NCBI RefSeq assembly: GCF_030538755.1 | Contig: NZ_JAUNTJ010000001.1 | Coordinates: 62,001-126,000, forward strand | DNA: 64,000 nucleotides | Source of the DNA: Paracoccus sp. (in: a-proteobacteria) | Lineage (GTDB): Bacteria > Pseudomonadota > Alphaproteobacteria > Rhodobacterales > Rhodobacteraceae | Direction: 5' to 3' | Shown: positions 1 through 7,733 of the stretch, in pieces | How positions within the stretch are numbered: the stretch's first letter is position 1 | How the letters are laid out: every line of letters starts with the position of its first letter | Notes under the pieces: model-generated | The model's database searches: none | Told to the model about the DNA's origin: nothing | Seen by the model: the letters and a program-made list of their open reading frames with translations, nothing else | Program-made: the position numbers and the translations under genes

Positions 1-536
1 GCGCGCCATTCATGCGGAGGATGGCCGAACAGCCGCGCGAACGCCTGCCGAAACCCCGAGGCCGAATCAAAGCCCGCGTCCAGTTGTGCGTCGATCATGC
101 GTGATCCTTTCGTCATCGCCCGCATTCCGGCGCGCAGGCGCAGGGCGCGGGCATATTGCAGAAATGTCTGGCCAAAGTGGCGGTGAAAGGCGCGGCGCAC
201 CGTCGAAGGGTCCAGCCCCGCCGTGCTCAGGTCCGCCTCGGACCAGCGCCGCGCGGGATCGGCGTTCAGCCGTGCGACCAGCCCCGCCACCAGCGGATCG
301 CCCGCCGCCTGCGGCTGGCCGGGGTGGCAGCGCCGGCAAGGGCGGAACCCGGCGGCAGCGGCCTGCGCGGCAGTGCCGAACCAGCGGCAGTTTTCCGGGC
401 GCGGCTTGCGCGCCGGGCAGGTCAGGCGGCAGAACACCCCGGTCGAGGTGACGCCGACCAGCGCCCGCCCCTCGAACGCGGGGTCGCGGGCGATCAGGGC
501 GCGATACAGGGTGGCGGGGTCGGGCAGGTCGGTCAT
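1..536 (-). CDS. ada: Ada-type methyl-phosphotriester repair protein and regulator, 3' end outside window
   Basis: The N-terminal part of an Ada protein is seen; the gene runs off the left edge. Residues 1-75 form the zinc domain with Cys36, Cys40, Cys67 and Cys70, which match the four ligands of E. coli Ada; Cys36 would be the acceptor of methyl groups from DNA phosphotriesters. An AraC-type helix-turn-helix region follows (about residues 85-175), ending in the typical GFDSASGFRQAF motif. In the family this methylated domain becomes a transcription activator of alkylation repair genes. Whether the C-terminal O6-methylguanine transferase is present cannot be seen. The ATG at 536 is the only start that keeps the whole zinc domain. 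It lies 81 nt downstream of the transpeptidase on the same strand, so cotranscription is possible. Confidence 0.9.
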   Translation of the reverse strand, partial: MTDLPDPATLYRALIARDPAFEGRALVGVTSTGVFCRLTCPARKPRPENCRWFGTAAQAAAAGFRPCRRCHPGQPQAAGDPLVAGLVARLNADPARRWSEADLSTAGLDPSTVRRAFHRHFGQTFLQYARALRLRAGMRAMTKGSRMIDAQLDAGFDSASGFRQAFARLFGHPPHEWR

Positions 537-617
537 GGCTGGTCCTTTCTGCCCCGGCTTAACCGATTCGCCCCGGCCTTGCGGCGCAGAATCGGGCGTT
601 GATTTCCGGTGCCGCGC

Positions 618-1169
618 TCATGGCCGGATTTCGACGGTGGTGCCGATGCGGGTGGCGGCAAAGACCTCGCGCATGTCGTGGTCGGATATGGCGATGCAGC
701 CGGCGGTCCAGTCGCCCGGCAGCACCTCGCCCGGCGGGCGCTGGTTGGGCTGGCCGTGGATAAAGATGTCGCCGCCGGGGTCCACGCCCGCCGCCCGCGC
801 CGCCGCGCGGTGGCTGGCCTGCGGATAGTCGATGCCCAGCGACAGGTGATAGGCCGAACGGTCGTTGCGGCGGTCGATGCGGAACACGCCCTCGGGGGTT
901 TTGCCGTCGCCCTGCCGGGCCTTGTCGCCCAAGGGCGCAAAGCCAAGCGCGACGGCATAGGTTTTCACCGGCTGCCCACCCCGCCACACGGTCATGCGGC
1001 GGTCGGATTTGTCGATGGTGATGCGGTCGATCTGCCCGGTCAGCGGCGGTGACGGTGACAATGGCGGCACGGGCAGCGGGCGCGGCCCCGGCGCCAGCCA
1101 CAACAGCCAGACCGCCACCGCGATCAGCGCCAGCGTCAGGGCGGAAAACAGCCGGGCCAGCCGTCTCAT
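618..1169 (-). CDS. L,D-transpeptidase (YkuD domain), membrane-anchored
   Basis: A 183-residue protein with one N-terminal membrane segment (about residues 8-27), a proline-rich linker (28-42) and a YkuD catalytic domain. The active-site signature is visible: His138-Gly139 and, after a gap, Thr155-Ala-Gly-Cys158, where Cys158 is the expected nucleophile. The family makes 3-3 cross-links in peptidoglycan or attaches proteins to it in the periplasm. The start at 1169 was chosen because its ATG overlaps the TGA of the upstream aminotransferase (ATGA), which suggests coupled translation; longer readings have only antisense-like composition. It is closely similar to the lipoprotein transpeptidase at 30904, including the shared GDGKTPEGV stretch. 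Confidence 0.88.
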   Translation of the reverse strand: MRRLARLFSALTLALIAVAVWLLWLAPGPRPLPVPPLSPSPPLTGQIDRITIDKSDRRMTVWRGGQPVKTYAVALGFAPLGDKARQGDGKTPEGVFRIDRRNDRSAYHLSLGIDYPQASHRAAARAAGVDPGGDIFIHGQPNQRPPGEVLPGDWTAGCIAISDHDMREVFAATRIGTTVEIRP

Positions 1170-2350
1170 TGCAGGTCGGCAAAGGCGTCTTGCAGGCGCT
1201 GCGCGGCCTGTTCGACGCGGGCGCGCTGTGTGGCCAGATTGAACCGCAAAAAGCTGTCGCCGCCCAGGCCAAAGCTGGGTCCGTGGTTCGCCGCGATCCG
1301 GGCGGCCTGTTCGACGCGGGCGGTAAACTCGGCCCGCTCCATCCCGGTGCCGCTGAAATCCACCCATGCCAGATAGGTCGCCTGCAACGGCATCGCGCGC
1401 AGGCCGGGGATGGCGTTCACCGCCGCGTCAAAGATGCGGCGGTTGCCATCGAGATAGAGCATCAGTGCATCGACCCATGCCGCGCCCTCGGGGGAATAGG
1501 CGGCGGCGACCATATCCGGGCCGAACAGACCGGGCGAGATACCCAAGGCTGCCAGCCGGTCCTGAAACCGTCGGCGCAGGGCCGGATCGGCGATGATCGC
1601 ATTGCCCAGATGCGCCCCGGCGATGTTGAAGGTCTTGGTTGCGGCGCACAGCGTCACCAGCCGGTCGGCAATGTCAGGCGCGGCCAGAGCGGTGACGCTG
1701 TGACGCGGGGCGCCGGGCAGGACCAGATCGTGGTGAATTTCGTCGCTGACCAGAATCAGGTCGTGGCGGCGGCAGAAATCGGCGGTGGCGCGCAGTTCAT
1801 CCGCCGACCAGACGCGGCCGCCGGGGTTGTGCGGCGAACACAGGATCAGCATCTTTTCGCGCCCGGTCATCGCCGCGTCCCATGCCTCGAAATCCATCCG
1901 ATACTGCCCGTCGTGCAGGGCCAGCGGCAGCTCGGCCACCTCGCGCCCGGCGGCGTGGATGATGCGGGCAAAGGCGTGGTAAACCGGCGTCATCAGCACC
2001 ACGCGGTCGCCGGGTCGGGTATATGCCTCGACCGCGATGCCGGTGGCGTTGACCAGCCCGTGCGTGGACAGAATCCAGTCGGGTTGCACCGCCCAGCCGT
2101 GGCGGGTCTGCATCCACCAGCGGATCGAATCGGTATAGGCCGCGTTCGCCCCCGGATAACCATAAATGCCATGAGCCGCGATTTTTTCGACCGCGCGCTG
2201 CACGGCGGCGGGGGGGCGGAAATCCATGTCGGCCACCCACATGGCGATGCCGTCGTCGGGTGCGACGCCATAGATTTGCTGCATATCGTCCCATTTGCTG
2301 CATCCGGTGCCGACGCGGTTGATCGGCAGGTCGAAATCGGGCTGGCTCAT
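1166..2350 (-). CDS. PatB/MalY-type aminotransferase, cystathionine beta-lyase
   Basis: A 394-residue fold-type I PLP enzyme. The lysine for the Schiff base lies in the AATKTFNIAG motif, and DEIHHDL is the usual cofactor-contact motif of the PatB/MalY group. Known members cleave C-S bonds (cystathionine to homocysteine, pyruvate and ammonia); some also act as aminotransferases. Substrate cannot be decided from sequence. The length is normal. The gene is the first of a short minus-strand unit, with the L,D-transpeptidase start overlapping its stop. The ATG at 2350 gives the expected N-terminus (FDLPINRVGTGCSKWD). It is divergent from def at 2427, leaving 76 nt for both promoters. Confidence 0.9.
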   Translation of the reverse strand: MSQPDFDLPINRVGTGCSKWDDMQQIYGVAPDDGIAMWVADMDFRPPAAVQRAVEKIAAHGIYGYPGANAAYTDSIRWWMQTRHGWAVQPDWILSTHGLVNATGIAVEAYTRPGDRVVLMTPVYHAFARIIHAAGREVAELPLALHDGQYRMDFEAWDAAMTGREKMLILCSPHNPGGRVWSADELRATADFCRRHDLILVSDEIHHDLVLPGAPRHSVTALAAPDIADRLVTLCAATKTFNIAGAHLGNAIIADPALRRRFQDRLAALGISPGLFGPDMVAAAYSPEGAAWVDALMLYLDGNRRIFDAAVNAIPGLRAMPLQATYLAWVDFSGTGMERAEFTARVEQAARIAANHGPSFGLGGDSFLRFNLATQRARVEQAAQRLQDAFADLQ

Positions 2351-2426
2351 GTCTGGTCTCCGCTGTTGGTTGATCTTGTTTAGGGGGATTGTTGCTTATG
2401 GCCAAGGCTTGGCCTAGATCACGGCC

Positions 2427-2948
2427 ATGACATTGCGCCCGATCCTGATCCATCCCGACCCGCGGCTGAAAAAGGTCGCAGACCCGGTGGCCCGTATCAC
2501 GCCCGAGGTGGAAACCCTGGCGGCGGATATGCTGGCCACGATGTATGACGCGCCCGGCGTCGGGCTGGCCGCGCCGCAGGTCGGCGTGAACCTGCGCGTC
2601 TTTGTGATGGACGCCACCAAAGACCCCGAGGCATCGCCGCGCCCGATGGTGCTGGTGAACCCGGAAATCGACTGGCTGTCCGACGAGTTGAACAGCTATG
2701 AAGAAGGCTGCCTGTCGATCCCCGACCAATATGCCAGCGTCACCCGGCCCAGACAGGTGCGGCTGCGCTGGCTGGGTCTGGACGGCGCCACCCATTCCGA
2801 GGAATTCGACGGCCTGTGGGCCACCTGTGCGCAGCACGAGCTGGATCACCTGAACGGCATCCTGTTCATCGACCATCTGTCGGCCATCCGGCGGCAGATG
2901 ATAACCCGCAAGATGGTAAAGCTGAAACGTGACCAAGCCCGCGCCTGA
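2427..2948 (+). CDS. def: Peptide deformylase
   Basis: A 173-residue metal-dependent deformylase that removes the formyl group from nascent polypeptides in the cytoplasm. All three family motifs are intact: GVGLAAPQ (44-51), EGCLS with metal ligand Cys95, and HELDH (137-141) with two histidine ligands and catalytic Glu138. It is the first of three consecutive def-like genes; its 3' end overlaps the next gene by 20 nt, which points to one transcript. Of the three it looks most like the canonical housekeeping enzyme, as its EGCLS motif is unchanged. fmt, which adds the formyl group, follows about 3.6 kb downstream on the same strand. Confidence 0.96.
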   Translation: MTLRPILIHPDPRLKKVADPVARITPEVETLAADMLATMYDAPGVGLAAPQVGVNLRVFVMDATKDPEASPRPMVLVNPEIDWLSDELNSYEEGCLSIPDQYASVTRPRQVRLRWLGLDGATHSEEFDGLWATCAQHELDHLNGILFIDHLSAIRRQMITRKMVKLKRDQARA

Positions 2949-3420
2949 TGGCCTGCCGCCCGGCAAGGTTCGCCCGATTGTCATGCACCCCGATCCGCTG
3001 CTGCGGTCGCGGGCCGAGCCTGTCGGCTATCTGGATGGGCAGGCGCTGATGGAACTGGCGGGCGATCTGTTCGCCACCATGTATGCCGCGCAGGGGCGCG
3101 GGCTGGCCGCGCCGCAGATCGGCGTGTCGCGCCGGGCCTTTGTCATGGATGCGGGCTGGAAAGAGGGGCGGCCCGATCCGGTGCTGATGCTGGACCCGGC
3201 GATCATCATGCGATCCACCGTCTGCGACGAGGCCGAGGAGGCATGTCTGTCGATCCCCGGTCAGCCGGTGATGGTATCGCGCCCGACGGGGATCGAGATC
3301 CTGTTCTATGATCTGAACGGCATGTGCATCAGCCGCGCCTTGCAGGGGATGCCCGCGCGGATCGCGCAGCATGAGTTCGATCATCTGGAAGGGCGTCTTG
3401 TTCTGGATTACCTGCCATGA
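2929..3420 (+). CDS. def: Second peptide deformylase paralogue
   Basis: A 163-residue def paralogue. GRGLAAPQ, Cys106 in EACLS (Gly of the usual EGCLS replaced by Ala) and HEFDH (148-152) are present, so metal binding and catalysis should be possible. The start is a GTG at 2929 inside the 3' end of the first def gene; the first ATG in frame lies within the conserved core, so GTG is preferred. Its stop overlaps the start of the third copy by 4 nt. Such paralogues are common in Rhodobacterales. Whether this one has a different peptide preference cannot be told from sequence. Confidence 0.92.
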   Translation: MTKPAPDGLPPGKVRPIVMHPDPLLRSRAEPVGYLDGQALMELAGDLFATMYAAQGRGLAAPQIGVSRRAFVMDAGWKEGRPDPVLMLDPAIIMRSTVCDEAEEACLSIPGQPVMVSRPTGIEILFYDLNGMCISRALQGMPARIAQHEFDHLEGRLVLDYLP

Positions 3421-3917
3421 GCGTGCGCCCCTTTCTGCCCTATGACGACCGCCGCCTGCACCGCCCCGCCGATCCGGTCGAGGCGGTGACGGAAACCGTG
3501 CGGATGATCTGGGATGACATGATCGACACGATGGAGGCCATGCCCGGCGTCGGGCTGGCCGCGCCGCAGATCGGTATCATGCTGCGGCTGGCGGTGGTCG
3601 ATGCCTCGGACAAGCGGGGGCAGGCGGTGCGCATGGCCAACCCCGAGGTGCTGCACGCCTCGGTTCAGATGCGCGCCCATGACGAGGCCAGCCCGAATTT
3701 GCCCGGCGTATCCGCCAGCATCACCCGCCCCCGCGCGGTGACAGTGCGGTTTCTGAACGATCAGGGCGAGGTCGAGGACCGCGATTTCGTCGGTTTGTGG
3801 GCGGTATCGGTGCAGCATCAGATCGACCATCTGAACGGGCGCGTTTATGTCGATCACCTGTCGCCTCTGCGCCGCAAGATGCTGGTGCAGAAATCGGCCA
3901 AGCTGGCGCGTAAATAG
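3417..3917 (+). CDS. Degenerate deformylase-like protein, catalytic residues replaced
   Basis: A 166-residue protein clearly of deformylase fold: GVGLAAPQIG is intact at 44-53, and the C-terminal part aligns with the first def (VDHLSPLRRKMLVQKSAKL compared with IDHLSAIRRQM). The active site is altered. The position of the metal-binding cysteine is Ser92 (EASPNLP in place of EGCLSIP), and the HExxH motif reads HQIDH, so the general base Glu is Gln135. By known deformylase chemistry this should be inactive or very poor. The reading frame is open over full length and joined by a 4-nt overlap (ATGA) to the second copy, so it appears maintained, perhaps as a non-enzymatic binder. It is often auto-annotated simply as deformylase. 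Confidence 0.88.
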   Translation: MSVRPFLPYDDRRLHRPADPVEAVTETVRMIWDDMIDTMEAMPGVGLAAPQIGIMLRLAVVDASDKRGQAVRMANPEVLHASVQMRAHDEASPNLPGVSASITRPRAVTVRFLNDQGEVEDRDFVGLWAVSVQHQIDHLNGRVYVDHLSPLRRKMLVQKSAKLARK

Positions 3918-3940
3918 CCGCCGCTGGTGCCTGATGCCTT

Positions 3941-3981
3941 GCCGGAGCCTCCGGCGGGGATATTTACCGGACCAAAGATGA
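3941..3981 (+). repeat. Dispersed intergenic repeat family B, copy 1
   Basis: A hairpin (GCCGG, 5-nt loop, CCGGC) followed by the conserved tail GGGGATATTT-ACC-GGACCAAAGATGA. The same hairpin-plus-tail plan recurs at 37504, 45718, 48444 and 57404. This copy lies just after the third def gene and before the membrane hydrolase. It could act as a terminator, but no T-run follows the stem directly. Confidence 0.75.
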
Positions 3982-4050
3982 CATGGCGGTGAATTGAATT
4001 CCGCCGCCATGACAGGCAGAGGGGAAGGGTCGTTTCCAGAGCGAGCCGTG

Positions 4051-5712
4051 ATGCCCCTGCAATTGTCCCGCCCCCGTGTTGCGATCCTGCCCTTGCTGGC
4101 CGGGCTGTCGTTGGCGGCCTTGTCGCTGACGCCTTCGCTGGTGCCGCGCGACTGGCTGACGCAGGGGGTGTTGGCCGGGTTGTCGATGGGGCTGGGCTAT
4201 CTGGTCATGCAGGCGCTGCTGACCATGTGGCGGTCTCTGGGGATTGCGGTGCTGAGCGGGCGCGCCGCCGATGCCGGGCATCTGATGGTGGCGCTGCCGG
4301 TCATGGCGCTGGTCGTGGCTTGTCTGGCGCGGGCGGGGGCATGGCAGGACGACATCCGGTCGCGCGTGGGTTTGCCGCCTGCGGATGAGTTCAGCATCGT
4401 CTGGATGAGCGTGCTGGCACTGGCGGTTTTTGCCGCTTTGTTTCTGATCGGCTGGCTGGTGCAGGGGCTGTTTGACATTCTGCGGCGGCGGCTGGCGCGC
4501 TATATCCCGGTGCGGATGGCGAATGTCATCGGGCTGTTGCTGGCGGCGCAGATGGTGGTGATCGTGACCCGCGACGGGGTGGTGAACCGGCTGCTGGAGG
4601 TGGCGGATGCCAGCTTTGTCGCCGCTCAGCAGTTGACTGACCCTGACGCCCCCGCTCCGCAGGAAAGCTGGCGGGCGGGCGGGCCGGGATCGCTGATCGA
4701 CTGGGCGATGATGGGCAAGCCGGGGCGGGATTTCGTGCTGTCGGGGGCCGATGCGGCGGCGATTTCGGCGGTGACCGGGCGTCCGGCGCGCGATCCCTTG
4801 CGCATCTATGTCGGGCTGGCGCAAGACCCCGATCCGCAGCGCCGCGCCGCCATCGCCCTGGCCGAGATGGAGCGGTTGGGGGCGTTCGGGCGCAAGGTTC
4901 TGGTGGTGGCCAGCCCGACCGGCACCGGCTGGCTGGACCCTGCCGGGCATGATCCGCTGGATTATATGCATGATGGCGATATTGCCACGGTGGCGGTGCA
5001 GTATTCCTATCTGCAAAGCCCGCTGGCACTGATCTTTGAGACTGACGCCGGGCTGGAGCAGGCCAATGCGCTGATGCGGCTGATCCATGACCGCTGGCGG
5101 GCGATGGACCCCGCCACCCGGCCCCGGCTGTATATGGCGGGGATTTCGCTGGGGGCGTGGTCATCCATGAATGCGTTCAATGTGTTTCAGATGATGAACG
5201 ATCCCGTTGACGGCGCGCTGTGGGCCGGGCCGCCGTTTCCGTCGCAATTGTGGCGGCAGGCGGTGGCGGCGCGCAACCCTGGTTCGCGCCATGTGTTGCC
5301 CGAGGTGGGCGAGGGCGATCTGGTGCGCTTTGCCAGCCAATATGCCGCGCCGGACCGCTCGGGGCGGCCCTGGGGGCGGACGCGCATCCTGTTTCTGCAA
5401 TATGCCAGCGATCCGATCGTGTTCTTTGATGCGACCTCGGCCTGGCGCGCGCCGCGCTGGATGCGCGAACCGCCCGCGCCGGATGTGTCGCCCTTGCTGG
5501 ATTTCGTGCCCATCGTCACGCAATTGCAACTGGGGCTGGACATGATGCTGAGCAAGGTGCCGCCGCCCGGCTTTGGCCATGATTATCACGCCCATGACTA
5601 TATCGCCGCATGGGCCGCCGTCAGCGCCCCCGAAGGGTGGAGCGAGGACCGCGCCGCCCGCTTGCGGGCGATTTGCGGGCAAGAGGTGATCGGATGCGCA
5701 CCCGGCGGTTGA
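4051..5712 (+). CDS. Alpha/beta hydrolase with N-terminal membrane domain (Abhydrolase_9 type)
   Basis: About 553 residues. The first half is membrane-embedded, with several hydrophobic segments and the LSLTPSLVPRDW motif typical of the N-terminal domain of this family. The second half is an alpha/beta hydrolase with the nucleophile elbow GISLG and a late HDYHAHDY motif. The substrate is unknown; members are often annotated as alpha/beta-hydrolase family proteins and may be lipases or esterases. Start choice is uncertain: ATG 4051 is preceded by a GAG-type ribosome site and begins near the first membrane helix, while ATG 4009 would add 14 residues without a good ribosome site. The next gene starts inside its 3' end. 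Confidence 0.8.
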   Translation: MPLQLSRPRVAILPLLAGLSLAALSLTPSLVPRDWLTQGVLAGLSMGLGYLVMQALLTMWRSLGIAVLSGRAADAGHLMVALPVMALVVACLARAGAWQDDIRSRVGLPPADEFSIVWMSVLALAVFAALFLIGWLVQGLFDILRRRLARYIPVRMANVIGLLLAAQMVVIVTRDGVVNRLLEVADASFVAAQQLTDPDAPAPQESWRAGGPGSLIDWAMMGKPGRDFVLSGADAAAISAVTGRPARDPLRIYVGLAQDPDPQRRAAIALAEMERLGAFGRKVLVVASPTGTGWLDPAGHDPLDYMHDGDIATVAVQYSYLQSPLALIFETDAGLEQANALMRLIHDRWRAMDPATRPRLYMAGISLGAWSSMNAFNVFQMMNDPVDGALWAGPPFPSQLWRQAVAARNPGSRHVLPEVGEGDLVRFASQYAAPDRSGRPWGRTRILFLQYASDPIVFFDATSAWRAPRWMREPPAPDVSPLLDFVPIVTQLQLGLDMMLSKVPPPGFGHDYHAHDYIAAWAAVSAPEGWSEDRAARLRAICGQEVIGCAPGG

Positions 5713-6551
5713 TCCTGCGGCTGGCGGCGGTTGTGGCGCTGATCCTTGCGGCGCTGGTGCTGAACACCGGGCGCAATGTGGCGGGCTGGGTGCCGCTGGA
5801 GGAAGCGCCGGACGAGCGGCTGGCCGAGTTGGCCCCCGCCTGGCGGCTGCTGCGCCCCGAGGGGCCGGGGCCGTGGCCCGCGGCGGTGCTGTTGTCGGGC
5901 TGTGACGGGGTGCAGGACAATATGGACCGATGGGCGCGGTTCTTTGCCGCGCAGGGCCGGGCGGCGCTGATCGTCAACAGCCACCGCCCGCGTGGGCTGG
6001 ACCGGCGGCAGGCGTGGCGCGCGGTCTGCGCCGGGCAGGTGCTGACCGGGGGCGAGCGGGCGGGCGATCTGGCCGTGGCGCTGGCGGCGCTGGACGGCAT
6101 GGGGCTGCGTGGCGATGACGTGATTGTGTTGGGCGCCTCGCACGGGGGGTGGACCGCGATGGAGCTGATGGCGCAACTGGCTGGTGACGACCCGCCGCCG
6201 GGGCTGAGCGCCTGGCCCGAACCGCCCGCGCAACTGGCGGCGCGGATCAGCCGTCTGGTGCTGCTGTATCCCTATTGCGGCTTTGCCAGCCGTGCGGGCG
6301 GTGACTGGCCGCCGGGCCTGCGTGGGCTGATGATTCTGGCCGGGGATGACCGCATCGTTGACCCCGACGCCTGCCGCGAGATGGCCGGGCAGGGCTTGCC
6401 GCTGGAGGTGCATGTGCTGGCGGGGGCGGATCACGGGTTTGACCAGCGCAGCCGCTCGGTTCTGTCGCCCTTGCGGTTCAATGCCGCCGCCACCGCGCAG
6501 GCCGAGGCGCTGGTCGGGGCATTTGCATCGCCGCCGCAGGCCGGGCTATGA
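5694..6551 (+). CDS. Dienelactone-hydrolase-like exported or membrane-anchored hydrolase
   Basis: A 285-residue protein with an N-terminal hydrophobic segment (residues 5-22, probably an uncleaved anchor or signal) and an alpha/beta hydrolase fold. Visible features are the GASHGG nucleophile elbow with Ser as nucleophile, a later GDDRIVDP stretch carrying the acid, and GADHGFD carrying the histidine. It resembles the dienelactone hydrolase group, but the substrate is not predictable. The ATG at 5694 overlaps the end of the upstream hydrolase by 19 nt and follows an AAGAGG ribosome site; longer frames upstream are shadow sequence. The pair of hydrolases is inserted between def and fmt. Confidence 0.83.
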   Translation: MRTRRLILRLAAVVALILAALVLNTGRNVAGWVPLEEAPDERLAELAPAWRLLRPEGPGPWPAAVLLSGCDGVQDNMDRWARFFAAQGRAALIVNSHRPRGLDRRQAWRAVCAGQVLTGGERAGDLAVALAALDGMGLRGDDVIVLGASHGGWTAMELMAQLAGDDPPPGLSAWPEPPAQLAARISRLVLLYPYCGFASRAGGDWPPGLRGLMILAGDDRIVDPDACREMAGQGLPLEVHVLAGADHGFDQRSRSVLSPLRFNAAATAQAEALVGAFASPPQAGL

Positions 6552-6581
6552 CAGGCCCCGCACAATCAGCAGGAGGGTGCG

Positions 6582-7478
6582 ATGCGTGTGATCTTTATGG
6601 GAACCCCGGATTTTTCGGTTCCGGCGTTGAAGTCGATTGTGGATGCCGGGCATCAGGTGGTCGCGGTCTATTCACAGCCGCCGCGTGCCGCCGGACGCGG
6701 GCAAAAGCCGCGGCCATCCCCGGTTCACGCCGCAGCCGAGGCTTTGGGCCTGCCGGTGCGCACTCCGCAGCGGTTGCGCGATCCTGTGCAGCAGGCTGAA
6801 TTTGCTGCACTCAATGCGGATGTGGCGGTGGTTGTGGCCTATGGGCTGATCCTGCCGCAGCCGGTGCTGGATGCGCCGGGGCTGGGTTGCGTGAACATTC
6901 ACGCCAGCCTTTTGCCGCGTTGGCGCGGGGCGGCGCCGATTCATCGGGCGGTGATGGCGGGGGATGCGGAAACCGGCGTCGCCATCATGCAGATGGAGGC
7001 CGGGCTGGATACCGGCCCGGTGCTGGCCGAGGCGCGTTGTCCCATCGGTCCCGAGGAAACCACTGCCGATCTGCATGACCGGCTGGCCGCGATGGGGGCG
7101 GTGCTGGTGGTGGATACTCTGAGCCGTTTGCCGCTGCCGGCGCGGGTGCAGGCGGATGTGGGCGTGACCTATGCCGCCAAGATCGACAAATCCGAGGCGC
7201 GGGTGGACTGGAGCCGGTCTGCGGTTGAAATTGATCGCCAGATCAGGGGCTTGTCGGCTTTTCCGGGGGCGTGGTGTGACATCGCGGGCGAGCGGGTCAA
7301 GCTGTTGCGGTCGCGTCTGGCCGATGCGGCGGGGGCGCCGGGGCAGGTTCTGGGCGGCTTTACCGTGGCTTGCGGCGATGGCGCGGTCGAGGTGCTGGAG
7401 GCGCAGCGGGCCGGGAAAAAGCCGATGGCGGCGGGCGATTTGCTGCGCGGATGGGAACTGCCCGAGCGGTTGGGCTAG
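6582..7478 (+). CDS. fmt: Methionyl-tRNA formyltransferase
   Basis: A 298-residue cytoplasmic enzyme that formylates initiator Met-tRNA with 10-formyl-tetrahydrofolate. The N-terminal [14 protein letters not shown] nucleotide-binding start, the catalytic [14 protein letters not shown] motif (about residues 106-119) and the C-terminal OB-type domain are all present, and the length is normal. The start at 6582 follows a strong AGGAGG site. Its neighbours upstream are def genes, the usual functional partner, though here separated by two hydrolase genes. A repeat of family A lies directly after the stop. Confidence 0.96.
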   Translation: MRVIFMGTPDFSVPALKSIVDAGHQVVAVYSQPPRAAGRGQKPRPSPVHAAAEALGLPVRTPQRLRDPVQQAEFAALNADVAVVVAYGLILPQPVLDAPGLGCVNIHASLLPRWRGAAPIHRAVMAGDAETGVAIMQMEAGLDTGPVLAEARCPIGPEETTADLHDRLAAMGAVLVVDTLSRLPLPARVQADVGVTYAAKIDKSEARVDWSRSAVEIDRQIRGLSAFPGAWCDIAGERVKLLRSRLADAAGAPGQVLGGFTVACGDGAVEVLEAQRAGKKPMAAGDLLRGWELPERLG

Positions 7479-7483
7479 GCCGC

Positions 7484-7516
7484 GCCCCAAGGTGCGTATT
7501 TGGGCAAACAGGAAGC
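7484..7516 (+). repeat. Dispersed intergenic repeat family A, copy 1
   Basis: A 33-bp unit with core GGTGCGTATTTGGGCAAAC followed by AGGAAGC. CCCAA before and TTGGG within the unit can pair as a short stem. A near-identical copy is at 25025 and a third at 29321, all in the same orientation and all intergenic. This copy sits 6 nt after fmt. Confidence 0.8.
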
Positions 7517-7524
7517 GGTGGGGT

Positions 7525-7673
7525 GGCGCAACGGGGGCGGGCGTTGCGTGCAGTCCGGCGCAACGGGGGATTTGCGGTGTGGCCAGCATTTGCCGGGTTT
7601 TGTGCGGCACAGCCTGTGCACCGGGTGTGCACAGCTTGTACACAGGCTGTACACAGGTTGCGGGCGTTGCGTG
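7525..7673 (+). repeat. Repeat-rich intergenic region before the arginase-family gene
   Basis: Two direct copies of GGCGCAACGGGGG (7525-7537 and 7557-7569, 32 bp apart) and two of CGGGCGTTGCGTG (7538-7550 and 7661-7673) are seen. CGCAAC and GTTGCG are also inverted relative to each other, so several hairpins are possible. Between them lie the four 11-bp units listed separately. No convincing protein is encoded here; the frame crossing it carries the repeats as repeated peptide and has no ribosome site. Confidence 0.7.
7615..7658 (+). repeat. Four phased 11-bp tandem repeats, DnaA-box-like
   Basis: The units are TGTGCACCGGG, TGTGCACAGCT, TGTACACAGGC and TGTACACAGGT, contiguous and exactly 11 bp each. 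Starting one base upstream, TTGTACACA (7636-7644) fits the DnaA box TTRTNCACA, and the two neighbouring units each differ by one base. One unit per helical turn is what a cooperatively bound protein would need. The array ends 75 bp before the arginase-family start codon. Confidence 0.75.
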
Positions 7674-7733
7674 GGGCTGTGGGGTGGCCGGGCCTGTCTT
7701 GGGTTTGTTCTGTTTTCTGAAGGGGGATCTCTG

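Noticed and set aside
7615-7658. CRISPR-like tandem repeat
   Set aside because: The units are 11 bp and contiguous with no spacers, and no cas gene is present.
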